From the IMG/VR virus record IMGVR_UViG_3300048918_000531, positions 1 to 20,025 of that record: a stretch of 20,025 nucleotides of DNA; one strand, written 5' to 3'. Each line of letters begins with the position of its first letter. Position 1 is the first letter of the stretch. The position numbers were made by a program, and so were the translations under genes. This document shows, one piece after another, positions 7,853-14,550 of this stretch. The notes beneath the pieces are model-generated. The model searched no databases, was not told the origin of the DNA, and was given only the letters and a program-made list of their open reading frames with translations. This DNA is from a virus.

Positions 7853-8578
7853 TTACTCTTCTATGAAATAGTTAATGTCTACCTCCTCGCTATCCTCATC
7901 CTCAAACAGCGCATCCCCCGCCACAATGCTGTACTGGTACCCCTTATCTGTATCATACAGCCTCGCTATGGTACCCGCTCCAGCTACGGGTATTCCTGTC
8001 TTCAGCTCCACATACTCGGGCACCTTCACTTCAAAGTGTATGCGCCCTACTGTAGCACTTAGGGCCTCCGGGGCCTCTGTCTTATCTGTTATCCAGAACT
8101 TACGTACAGTGGTATACTCTACCGAAGGCCTGTCAAATCCCAGCGTACTATACTCTGGGTTGCGCAGTATCGTCCGTATCATACCCATCAGTCTGTGCAG
8201 CAGCCTCGCCGATCTCGTATCTCCCCTTCCGTCGTTCGTTTTTCGCAGGGCTATCATAGCGGCCTCATCGCCCTCTGCTACTTCTTCTGTATCTGTCGAT
8301 CCGCTATTTCCTACGGTATATACATCTATGTAGTAGATGTAGATGCCATCATCCTTTTTACGGGTTATGTCCTCATAGGCGCCATTACTCAGCTGCACAT
8401 TTATCGCGGGCACCTCCGTCTGGTCCAGCGGTATGAACCGCTCTATAAACACGGCCGGCACCTGGAACGCAGGATCTAGTATATTCTGGTTGCTGAGCTC
8501 CACCATCAACACCTCACCGATGCGGTCACGCACCAGTTCAAAGTTGTTAGCGGCAATTATCTTCTTCAGCTTCGCCAT
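7853..8578 (-). CDS. Tail-completion / tail-terminator-like protein
   Basis: 241 aa. Mixed alpha-beta protein; N terminus KLKKIIAANNFELVRDRIGEVL, a central IYIYYIDVYTVG strand pair, the helical RLLHRLMGMIRTILRNPEY, then a beta-rich end closing with an acidic tail (LFEDEDSEEVDINYFIEE). Size, the strand-helix order and its place straight after a head-connector-like gene fit tail terminator or neck proteins (gpU/gp10-like), which cap the tail or join it to the head. The call rests on gene order and overall pattern, not on a diagnostic motif. It lies 9 bp before the fibre-associated gene, where a tail tube would be expected instead. Confidence 0.45.
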   Translation of the reverse strand: MAKLKKIIAANNFELVRDRIGEVLMVELSNQNILDPAFQVPAVFIERFIPLDQTEVPAINVQLSNGAYEDITRKKDDGIYIYYIDVYTVGNSGSTDTEEVAEGDEAAMIALRKTNDGRGDTRSARLLHRLMGMIRTILRNPEYSTLGFDRPSVEYTTVRKFWITDKTEAPEALSATVGRIHFEVKVPEYVELKTGIPVAGAGTIARLYDTDKGYQYSIVAGDALFEDEDSEEVDINYFIEE

Positions 8579-8581
8579 ACA

Positions 8582-8947
8582 CTAATTGTAGGTACCCAGT
8601 ATCAGCAGTATCACGCCCAGCTCATCGTTGGGCCATTGTTCACGCACTATGTATGTGGCCGTCACATTTCTATTATCCGTCCAGGTCACCTTATGGTTCA
8701 CCAGCGCCACCTCTCCTTTTGTATTCCTTACCGTATACCCCGCAGCCAGCAGAGCATCCTCATGCACTGTTATCCGCGCCACCAAGCTATTGGTTATGTT
8801 GCCGCTATCTGCCATTTTCATATGATGCCTCACACCCATCGCTGGTACCGTCACTGCTACATCCCCGTCTGGAGTCTTCAGCTCCACAGGGTCCATATCA
8901 GCAAGCATATCAAGCGCATCACTGCGGGCATCATCAAATAAGCTCAT
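8582..8947 (-). CDS. Head-tail connector-like protein
   Basis: 121 aa. Starts MSLFDDARSDALDML, then ELKTPDGDVAVTVPAMGVRH, a beta domain ending YIVREQWPNDELGVILLILGTYN. Short beta proteins with the sequence 'V.NTKGEV.L.NHKV' placed between capsid and tail genes are typical of head-closure or joining proteins (the FII or Neck1 group), which seal the portal after packaging. It is separated by 3 bp from the tail-terminator-like gene. Assigned from position and general pattern. Confidence 0.45.
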   Translation of the reverse strand: MSLFDDARSDALDMLADMDPVELKTPDGDVAVTVPAMGVRHHMKMADSGNITNSLVARITVHEDALLAAGYTVRNTKGEVALVNHKVTWTDNRNVTATYIVREQWPNDELGVILLILGTYN

Positions 8948-8965
8948 ATCGGCTACATGGGGTTA

Positions 8966-9400
8966 TTAACGTACGGCATCCAGGGCAGCAATAGCGGCCT
9001 TCAGCTCATCTTCACAGGTGGTTACCCTGTTAGCGGCTTCTTCTTTCTTTACCTTGCCGGCGTTCTTCGCCAGCGATGCAGCTTTCTCCTTTGCGGCCAC
9101 CAGGTTATTATGGCATTCTATCACCACCGTCTTCGCAGCCTTCATCTCGTCCGAGTCAGTGTCGGCTATCACAGGGGCCACAAATGTGTCGGGCTCTTCC
9201 ACCACAGGCATTTCCACAGCGTTCTTAGCCTTATAGTCTGCTATCTCCTCGTCGGTAGCTTCGCGCATGAACCTCCGGGATACCAGGTCTTTAATCTGCT
9301 CAGGCCTGAACCAGCCTTCTGGCTTTATATCTCCGCTGCTGAGGTATGCCTTTTGCGGCACGCATGCGCATGATAGCGCAATAATGATATAGTATTTCAT
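8966..9400 (-). CDS. Small head-region protein related to its upstream neighbour
   Basis: 144 aa. Residues 1-60 contain GDIKPEGWF, LVSRRFMREATDEEI, which line up with GDLISEDHVH, LVTDKILREATPEEM in the next gene upstream, so the two share an N-terminal module. The remainder is an acidic linker (VEMPVVEEPDTFVAPV) and an Ala/Lys/Glu-rich helix likely to form a coiled coil (HNNLVAAKEKAASLAKNAGK). The first 12 residues look a little like a lipoprotein signal (IIIALSCAC), but alignment with the paralogue argues against export. Position after the capsid gene is where lambda FI-type packaging helpers lie; function unknown. Confidence 0.5.
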   Translation of the reverse strand: MKYYIIIALSCACVPQKAYLSSGDIKPEGWFRPEQIKDLVSRRFMREATDEEIADYKAKNAVEMPVVEEPDTFVAPVIADTDSDEMKAAKTVVIECHNNLVAAKEKAASLAKNAGKVKKEEAANRVTTCEDELKAAIAALDAVR

Positions 9401-9437
9401 ACTGTATATTTTGATGAAAAAAAAGCGGGAAAGTGTA

Positions 9438-9704
9438 TTATGCTACCGGGGGAGTAGCTGGTTTTGCAGGCTTGTCCTTACCATTTGGTTTCGATGGCTT
9501 CGTAGGAGTTACCACCACCGAGTCAGCCTCTGCTACTCCAGCTGCAGCCATCTCCTCTGGCGTAGCCTCGCGCAGTATCTTATCGGTCACCAGGCTATCC
9601 ACATGCGCCGCATGCACATGGTCTTCACTTATCAGGTCACCTTTGCGGTAACGCTTGTTGTGCTTGCCTATCAGGCTATCAGCTTCAACTACAAAATGTT
9701 TCAT
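9438..9704 (-). CDS. Small head-region protein, paralogue of downstream gene
   Basis: 88 aa. MKHFVVEADSLIGKHNKRY leads into the shared module (KGDLISEDHV, LVTDKILREATPEEMAAAG) and a low-complexity Pro/Lys/Thr tail (TPTKPSKPNGKDKPAKPATPP). It lies just downstream of the terminator that follows the capsid gene, so expression needs read-through. No known family recognised. The Pro/Lys tail suggests a flexible binding arm. Confidence 0.5.
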   Translation of the reverse strand: MKHFVVEADSLIGKHNKRYRKGDLISEDHVHAAHVDSLVTDKILREATPEEMAAAGVAEADSVVVTPTKPSKPNGKDKPAKPATPPVA

Positions 9705-9741
9705 CTGGATATGATTGAATGATTAATGATCTGATTGAACC

Positions 9742-9770
9742 AAAAAACCCGCCCGGTCAGGGCGGGTTTT
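9742..9770 (-). terminator. Intrinsic terminator directly after the capsid gene
   Basis: An 11-bp perfect stem (9744-9754 with 9760-9770, core CCCGCCC/GGGCGGG) and a 5-base loop; the A-run at 9742-9747 gives a U-tract on the leftward transcript. It is nearly symmetric and could work both ways. It lies 26 bp after the capsid stop and before the next genes of the same operon. Confidence 0.8.
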
Positions 9771-9795
9771 AATTTATTGCTGTTATGCTTTTTGC

Positions 9796-10872
9796 TTAGC
9801 TGCCTACCACTTTCGCAGTATACATGCGGTCTATCTTTATAGGCGCAGCCAGTGGAGAGCTTTCCGTGTAGAACCTGTGATATTTCTTCTCAGGGTTAGC
9901 GTAGTTGCTCAGTATGTACTTGCCTGTCACCAGCGAGCTTGTTTGCGGTGGTATCGCTATCTGTGGGCACGCTGCATGTATCATCTCACCTATGTTCTCG
10001 CCACCGAGCATATAGATTTGCGTATCGTCCAGGTATTGCACCAGTTCGCCTGTTGTTGGGTCCTCATAGTAGTCATCGTATGTCCACATACGCACTATGC
10101 AGGTATCACAGTCAAGGTCACCATGGTACGATGCACCGGTAGCCTTCTTCTGAGATTGGAAGATGTTATCACGCTTCACGGTCACCAGCTTCCAGCGCTC
10201 CTTCATTTCCGTATTGGCCATGATCGCTGCAAACGCCTTCTTACCAAAGATCACATCGATGTAATCGCCGCCATACTTACCTTCCGTGCGCAGGAACGCC
10301 TGGCCAGTGGTAAATGTCGTAATAGGATTTACGCCTGCTTGATCCCAGTAGTATCCTGCGGTAAGGTCCACCATGCTATCAGCCTTGCGCTTGAAGTCAA
10401 GGATATCACCGTTACGGAGTGATTTCGATGTGCCGGTTTTCAGGATGCTCGCACACATGATGTTCTTCGAACGCTCGATCATGTCACGCACCTTCTTGTT
10501 CTCCTTGTCAATGGAGGTTGCCAGGTCGTCAAGGTCGTTCTCCGCAAAGGCTTTGCTACCGAATACCCTGAAGTAGGCCTGCAGCGTAGTTGCATCGAAG
10601 TATTCGTTGTAGTAATACGGGTCCCAGGCCTTTTGTGTAAACTTAGTGGTCTCGTTGCGGTTACCCTGGTGACCATGGATCACGTCAATGGCTACCTTTT
10701 CAGTACCGCGCTCTATCTCTACGATAGGATAACGGACCTTCGTAAGGTTGTCCTTGAAGAACGACTGCAGGAAGGTATTTACCTGTATCTCCTGATTGTC
10801 CGAGAACCTCGCGACAACCTGGGCTGTAAGCAGCGGACTAGCCTGCGAAACTGGTATTGAAGTACCTGACAT
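9796..10872 (-). CDS. Major capsid protein, lambda gpE-like
   Basis: 358 aa, close to lambda gpE (341). Forms the icosahedral shell with an HK97-type fold. Features: N-terminal helix region with VNTFLQSFFKD, an acid-basic strand with IERGTEKVAIDVIHGHQGN, a long helix (DLDDLATSIDKENKKVRDMIERSK), the central domain (GGDYIDVIFGKKAFAAIM, with the F-G-alternating pattern of gpE), a WTYDDYYEDPTTGE loop, and the C-terminal strand ending IKIDRMYTAKVV. It sits downstream of the decoration gene and the protease-scaffold gene, the lambda order. The start at 10872 follows an A/T-rich leader without Shine-Dalgarno. A strong terminator follows. Family call is confident from overall pattern and gene order. 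Confidence 0.85.
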   Translation of the reverse strand: MSGTSIPVSQASPLLTAQVVARFSDNQEIQVNTFLQSFFKDNLTKVRYPIVEIERGTEKVAIDVIHGHQGNRNETTKFTQKAWDPYYYNEYFDATTLQAYFRVFGSKAFAENDLDDLATSIDKENKKVRDMIERSKNIMCASILKTGTSKSLRNGDILDFKRKADSMVDLTAGYYWDQAGVNPITTFTTGQAFLRTEGKYGGDYIDVIFGKKAFAAIMANTEMKERWKLVTVKRDNIFQSQKKATGASYHGDLDCDTCIVRMWTYDDYYEDPTTGELVQYLDDTQIYMLGGENIGEMIHAACPQIAIPPQTSSLVTGKYILSNYANPEKKYHRFYTESSPLAAPIKIDRMYTAKVVGS

Positions 10873-10929
10873 AGCTAATATTTTAATTGTTTTTGTTTTG
10901 TGTGTCTTTATATGAGTTCTGGCAGGTCA

Positions 10930-11355
10930 CTATTGGTTGTCGTACGCGCTCAACTGCCTGCTGGCAATGAGGTTGATCGTCGTATTACGCCTGATCAGGT
11001 CACCCACGGTACCACCGCCTGTGCTCGCTGTGCGGACGATAGTGGCCAGCGTTTCAGCGCCGTTTTGTATCAACTTCTCAGCGTTTACATCACCACCGGT
11101 GCAGATGGTAGTAGTGACCGTATCACCAGCTGCTACCGAAATATCTTCAGCAAGAATGCCCATAGGGAATTCGCTGCCGTCTGTCGCGGCGCTCACCTGC
11201 TCAAGGATCTGGTTGGTTGCCAGCGTGCGGCCCATCAGCCTGCCCTTACTCAGGTTCACAGTGCTGCCTGTGTTGTTGGTATAGTCAGCATCGGTGAAGA
11301 AGTTATCACCGAGGAATATCTGCGAATTGTCGTAGTTGGTAATCAGCGGTTGCAT
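10930..11355 (-). CDS. Head decoration protein, gpD-like
   Basis: 141 aa. Stabilises the expanded capsid by binding at its three-fold positions. It shows the gpD-type plan: flexible N terminus (MQPLITNYDNSQIFLGDN), then beta segments with GRLMGRTLATNQILEQV, PMGILAEDISVAAGD and TTTICTGGDVNAEKLI; 'P.GIL..D....G' with a following GGDVN is the pattern of the decoration family. Placed between protease-scaffold and capsid as in lambda (C-Nu3-D-E). Lambda gpD is 110 aa. Confident family call. Confidence 0.8.
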   Translation of the reverse strand: MQPLITNYDNSQIFLGDNFFTDADYTNNTGSTVNLSKGRLMGRTLATNQILEQVSAATDGSEFPMGILAEDISVAAGDTVTTTICTGGDVNAEKLIQNGAETLATIVRTASTGGGTVGDLIRRNTTINLIASRQLSAYDNQ

Positions 11356-11406
11356 GATCGTATTTTTAGTTGTTAATACTATTGTTTACCGGTACTCGCC
11401 CGCGGC

Positions 11407-11766
11407 TTATGCTTTCAGGCCGTTACGCTCCATCATAGCCTTCATGTTTGCTTCCAGGCTCTTCTGTTCGTCGGTCTTCTCTTCAGCTTCTGTTGTCGCT
11501 TCTTCCAGCTCCATAGAGCTAGCGCTATCATTCTCTACGTCGGCAAGCTTCGACTTTGCCAGTGCCTTTTTGCTCAGGTCGGCCATTTCGGTAGCGTTAA
11601 ACTCTTTGCCCTCTTCTATGGCCTTTTGCACATATTCAGGATCTGCTGAGCTCCATGGCTGCCATGCTTTTACACGCGCCCTTTCCTTCTCTACACCTGC
11701 AGTTTCTGCTGCCTTATATATGTCCGGATGCTGTGCTTTCAGCTCCTCGAGTGTAATACCTTCCAT
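11407..11766 (-). other. Possible internal start giving a separate scaffold protein
   Basis: An in-frame ATG at 11764-11766 (Met343, MEGITLEEL) begins exactly where the protease part ends and the charged helical part starts; the protein would be 119 aa. The preceding mRNA is A/T-rich (AAAAAACGATACT before the ATG), as is common before Bacteroidota starts. In lambda the Nu3 scaffold is made in this way from gene C. Inferred by analogy. Confidence 0.4.
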
Positions 11767-12792
11767 AGTATCGTTTTTTGAAGTATTAATATTTTCGTTT
11801 GCGGCAGGTGTTGTAGGCACGTAAGTCGACATCAGCGATGTGGTACCTTTCTTACCCTTCTGCTCAACAGCGTTTTTTATCACACCGTTAAAGCTGCTTA
11901 CACCATCTATCAGGCCGTGTTGCTGTGCCTGGGAGGCTGTATAGGTTTTGCCCGTTAGCACATTCTCTTTCTTGCTTAGCTTGCTGCCCCTGTTCTCTTT
12001 TACTGTGTTCAGGAAAACATCGTTCAGTGGGTCCAGCATCTCCTTCACCAGTGCATCTCCGTTGCCCTTCCTTGCATCGTTGAAAGACTTGTTTTTGTCC
12101 TTCGATGCCGTAGCATAGAATTCACGCTGCACAATACCATTCATCTCATAGTAGCCACTGTAATCGGCAAATGAGCACATGGTACCTATTGAGCCTATCA
12201 CGTCGGTCTTAGAAGTAGCTACCAGCTCATCAAACGATGAACCTATCCAGTAGCCTGCACTGCAACAGAGGTTGTCTATACAGCCTATGGTGCGTTTGTC
12301 GCTTCCCTTTATCGCCTGGGCAAATGCCTCGGTACCATCTACAGTGCCACCTGGCGTATCTAGCAGGCCTACTATCGTGTGTACACTGGCCGTGTTATTG
12401 GCAAGGTCCACCATCTGGCGCAGCGTCCCGGTACCAAACCATCCACAGAAATCCGCTTTCATCAAGGGCCCGCTGATGGGTATCATCACGATCTCAGCAC
12501 CATCAAACCCTTGGAAGTCGGCCATCTGCCGGTAGTTCTCCGGGCACATCACCACTTTATCACTTGCAAAGAGCTTCGAAAAAATGTTCAGGGTCGGCGC
12601 TGTTGCCTCTCCTTCTTCCTCTTCCATCATGGTGGCGCCGCCGCCCATGATAGTCTGCTGTTTACCAGCAGCATAATCCCACTTTATCAGTCCGGCCTTA
12701 GCCTTCTCCCAAAAGTCCAGCAACGCCATCGCAGCATTAGGCTCCATGAGCCAGTGCTGCCGGTATATGCTGAGTGCTACTTTCAGGTCCAT
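11407..12792 (-). CDS. Head maturation protease (S49/ClpP-like, gpC-type) with scaffold-like C terminus
   Basis: 461 aa. Processes head proteins during procapsid assembly. Residues about 100-290 form an S49 serine-protease core: VMIPISGPL near 102-110, GLLDTPGG (142-149), the nucleophile Ser178 in CCSAGYWIGSS, IGSIGTMC (199-206), and a lysine-rich stretch TASKDKNKS (227-236) that should supply the catalytic Lys (K231 or K233). Residues 343-461 are highly charged helical sequence (LEELKAQHPDIYKAAE, MELEEATTEAEEK, LEANMKAMMERNGLKA), as in a scaffold. This is the lambda C/Nu3 arrangement. The N-terminal 60 residues contain an unusual Gly/Met/Glu-rich segment (IMGGGATMMEEEEGE). Length resembles lambda gpC (439). 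Family call confident. Confidence 0.85.
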   Translation of the reverse strand: MDLKVALSIYRQHWLMEPNAAMALLDFWEKAKAGLIKWDYAAGKQQTIMGGGATMMEEEEGEATAPTLNIFSKLFASDKVVMCPENYRQMADFQGFDGAEIVMIPISGPLMKADFCGWFGTGTLRQMVDLANNTASVHTIVGLLDTPGGTVDGTEAFAQAIKGSDKRTIGCIDNLCCSAGYWIGSSFDELVATSKTDVIGSIGTMCSFADYSGYYEMNGIVQREFYATASKDKNKSFNDARKGNGDALVKEMLDPLNDVFLNTVKENRGSKLSKKENVLTGKTYTASQAQQHGLIDGVSSFNGVIKNAVEQKGKKGTTSLMSTYVPTTPAANENINTSKNDTMEGITLEELKAQHPDIYKAAETAGVEKERARVKAWQPWSSADPEYVQKAIEEGKEFNATEMADLSKKALAKSKLADVENDSASSMELEEATTEAEEKTDEQKSLEANMKAMMERNGLKA

Positions 12793-12825
12793 ATCAAAGA
12801 GAATGACCCTTAACGGGTCGGGATA

Positions 12826-13365
12826 TTATCGGTCGTTATAAACAAACTTCTTGTTCAGCCCCCAGTATGCCTTCAGGCTTATCGTATCTGCACCCACTAC
12901 ACCTTTCACACGGTAGTAGTTAAAGTAATTCTCGCTCCAGCTCCATGCGCTTGTAACGGCTACTGTGCGACTCGTACAGCTTAGGGTAGCTGTAGTCACA
13001 CCGGGTATACTGGCCCACGTCACACCATCAAAGCTGCCTTCAGGCGTCACCTGAATTGTCGCTGTAGTAGTGCTCACCGTGCTCGCCTTCAGACCTGCTA
13101 CCTGCAACGAAAATGGCCCGCTTCCAAAAGCAGGATATTTAACAGGCAGGTTGGTCGAATTGCTGAAGTATGCCGTACTCAGGTAGCCGGTACTTGTAAG
13201 CGTATCATTTCTTTGTCCAGGGTGCGTATTGCTGAGGTTCAGCATCTGCCCGTAGATCGTATACGGCGCAGCCAATACATTCGGAGAAGGCACAGAGGTC
13301 TGCCCGTGTACAGAAGGTGCTGCAAAGCAGAGCACGCTCAGAAAAACAAACAATAGTCTTTTCAT
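12826..13365 (-). CDS. Secreted beta-rich protein of the head operon
   Basis: 179 aa. Signal peptide MKRLLFVFLSVLCFAAPSVHGQ (cleavage expected after VHG). The mature part is Ser/Thr-rich and beta: SLQVAGLKASTVSTTTATIQV, then EGSFDGVTWASIPGVTTATL, a phrase typical of virion-associated beta-sandwich proteins in Bacteroidota phages, and WSENYFNYYRVKGVVG near the end. It is the first gene of the leftward run below the island, upstream of the protease. Function unknown; either a surface moron expressed with head genes or an odd virion protein. The start is set by the intact signal peptide. Confidence 0.55.
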   Translation of the reverse strand: MKRLLFVFLSVLCFAAPSVHGQTSVPSPNVLAAPYTIYGQMLNLSNTHPGQRNDTLTSTGYLSTAYFSNSTNLPVKYPAFGSGPFSLQVAGLKASTVSTTTATIQVTPEGSFDGVTWASIPGVTTATLSCTSRTVAVTSAWSWSENYFNYYRVKGVVGADTISLKAYWGLNKKFVYNDR

Positions 13366-13379
13366 AATCCCTGTTATAC

Positions 13380-13420
13380 GTTATGCTTGAATAGGATGTA
13401 ATATTACTTATGTGCATAAC
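13380..13420. promoter_or_regulatory. Gap between divergent genes with dyads
   Basis: Between the secreted-protein gene and the ribbon-helix-helix gene lie GTTATGC (13380-13386) with GCATAAC (13414-13420), and the palindrome GTAATATTAC (13398-13407). No clean TAnnTTTG box is seen for the leftward head operon, yet the portal terminator means a leftward start is needed about here. An activator-dependent late promoter would fit (inference). Confidence 0.3.
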
Positions 13421-13425
13421 CATGT

Positions 13426-13459
13426 GGGAAATTTTTCCACTAAAATGGAAAAATTTCCC
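13426..13459. promoter_or_regulatory. Perfect 14-bp inverted repeat, probable operator
   Basis: GGGAAATTTTTCCA (13426-13439) and its exact complement TGGAAAAATTTCCC (13446-13459) flank CTAAAA. Each arm is itself a dyad, GGAAA-n2-TTTCC, and the two dyads start 20 bp apart, about two helix turns, so two dimers could bind the same DNA face. It ends 11 bp before the -7-like box of the rightward gene. Confidence 0.7.
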
Positions 13460-13470
13460 TTCCCTTATAT

Positions 13471-13478
13471 TTACTTTG
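13471..13478 (+). promoter_or_regulatory. -7-like element for the ribbon-helix-helix operon
   Basis: TTACTTTG matches TAnnTTTG at seven of eight positions, 20 bases before the ATG at 13499. No TTG is evident 19 bases upstream; the inverted repeat occupies that space, so a bound protein would block or replace the -33 contact. Confidence 0.45.
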
Positions 13479-13498
13479 CGGTAGCTAATCCAATCCAT

Positions 13499-13699
13499 AT
13501 GGGCAATCGCGTAGAAGTGCGCATCACCGATATTCCTACTGAATACCACGATGACATAGCGAGTATATCTCGTTATTACGGAGTGCCCCTAAAAAAGCTC
13601 ATTGGATCAGAGCTGCTACGCGTGATATTGGATTACGTTAAGTCACAACCGGAGCACATCAGGCAGTTTGATCGTCCACAAAAAAAGAGACCGTTATGA
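13499..13699 (+). CDS. Small ribbon-helix-helix-like DNA-binding protein
   Basis: 66 aa from the ATG at 13499. An in-frame ATG at 13412 would start before the operator and promoter, so it is rejected. The pattern is strand-helix-helix: RVEVRITDIP with alternating residues (beta ribbon), TEYHDDIASISRYYG (helix A), then PLKKLIGSELLRVILDYVKSQ (helix B) and a basic tail (FDRPQKKRPL). This is the plan of Arc/MetJ-type dimeric repressors, which recognise short dyads. A double dyad lies directly upstream, so autoregulation is likely. The stop overlaps the next ATG (ATGA), making a four-gene rightward operon. The fold call comes from pattern only. Confidence 0.55.
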   Translation: MGNRVEVRITDIPTEYHDDIASISRYYGVPLKKLIGSELLRVILDYVKSQPEHIRQFDRPQKKRPL

Positions 13700-13887
13700 C
13701 CAGAGAAGAAGCTTACCAGGCCATGCAAGATGGCAAGAAAGTAACCCACCGTTACTTCAGCTCAGATGAGTTCTACCAGATGAAGGGACCTCGCATTATA
13801 GCGGAGGATGGCGTAGATCACACCCCGATATTCTGGGATGAAAGCCAGAACAACTGGCGCAAAGATGGATGGGAAATTAAAAGCTAA
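13696..13887 (+). CDS. Small phage/plasmid accessory protein
   Basis: 63 aa. MTREEAYQAMQDGKKVTHRYFSSDEF followed by an aromatic, acidic region with IFWDESQNNWRKDGWEI. The pattern 'EA...M..GKKVTHRYFS..E' with a C-terminal 'W..DGWEI' is common, from memory, among small uncharacterised proteins of phages and mobile elements in Bacteroidota. The ATG overlaps the preceding TGA. No function known. Confidence 0.55.
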   Translation: MTREEAYQAMQDGKKVTHRYFSSDEFYQMKGPRIIAEDGVDHTPIFWDESQNNWRKDGWEIKS

Positions 13888-13903
13888 CATCAAACCACAG
13901 AAA

Positions 13904-14149
13904 ATGAAAAAGATAAGCATCGTCCGCTTCATGGGCTGGCAGGTCATCCCCATAAAGCGTTACGCCGACTCAATTCCGGAAGAGCATCTGGAAGAGACAG
14001 ACCACTGCAACAATGTTGTGGTGAAAAAAGGCGCATCCATAGGTCCCACGACTACTATCGACTTCTCTACAAAATCCTACCTTTATCTCCGCAACTATAA
14101 CCAGAACATCGGCACCTATCGTAAACAGATGATGGCTTGCTTAAAGTAA
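13904..14149 (+). CDS. Hypothetical small protein
   Basis: 81 aa from the ATG at 13904, which follows an A-rich leader and starts 16 bp after the previous stop; an upstream in-frame ATG at 13838 would overlap the previous gene and adds a basic segment of little conservation value. The sequence opens MKKISIVRFMGWQVIPIKRY, then HLEETDHCNNVVVKKG and ends NIGTYRKQMMACLK. No motif recognised. It is the third gene of the rightward operon behind the ribbon-helix-helix gene. Confidence 0.45.
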   Translation: MKKISIVRFMGWQVIPIKRYADSIPEEHLEETDHCNNVVVKKGASIGPTTTIDFSTKSYLYLRNYNQNIGTYRKQMMACLK

Positions 14150-14541
14150 ATGCTATAGAACAAAAAGAAGGATACTTTTGGTGTAAGGTCAAAGTTGACA
14201 ATGCCGTGGAGTGGATTCCGAAGTATGTTAAGGGAGGTGTAGTACTCATGAATAAGTATGAGCAACTGCTGGATATCAACGAAAACCGCATCCCCACACC
14301 GGATGAAACTATTCCATTTTCGCCTGCCGAAGTATGGAATAGAGCTATCGAGGCCTATAAAGCAAGCCTGATAAGTACCGCTGATACGCTCAACTACCAT
14401 GAGTATATCCATGAAGACAGCATAAGTCGCTACATCAATCTGAGTTATGAGGAGCGGAAAGATGCCAAACATTTGGACGTGGATGCCTTATTAGAAAAGG
14501 GGTATGTGGAAAATCCATATGAAATTCCCGTAAAAGAATAG
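14137..14541 (+). CDS. Hypothetical protein, last gene of the rightward operon
   Basis: 134 aa if it starts at TTG 14137, overlapping the previous gene by 13 bp; alternatively 97 aa from the ATG at 14248, which has GGGAGG about 12 bases upstream, an uncommonly good Shine-Dalgarno for this phylum. The first 37 residues (EGYFWCKVKVDNAVEWIPKY) read like genuine coding sequence, so the longer form may be real or may be a remnant of another small gene fused in frame. The rest is acidic with helices (PAEVWNRAIEAYKASL, YHEYIHEDSISRYINLSYEER). No family recognised. It ends 9 bp from the convergent next gene, with no terminator seen. Confidence 0.45.
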   Translation: MLKVNAIEQKEGYFWCKVKVDNAVEWIPKYVKGGVVLMNKYEQLLDINENRIPTPDETIPFSPAEVWNRAIEAYKASLISTADTLNYHEYIHEDSISRYINLSYEERKDAKHLDVDALLEKGYVENPYEIPVKE

Positions 14542-14550
14542 CTGTAACTC

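Noticed and set aside
8966-9400. Lipoprotein call for the 144-aa protein from its IIIALSCAC start
   Set aside because: Its N-terminal module aligns with a non-exported neighbour, and the hydrophobic stretch is short without a proper lipobox.
13412-13498. Longer N terminus for the ribbon-helix-helix gene from ATG 13412
   Set aside because: It would translate the inverted repeat and the -7 box; the ATG at 13499 follows the promoter and starts right before the beta-ribbon segment.
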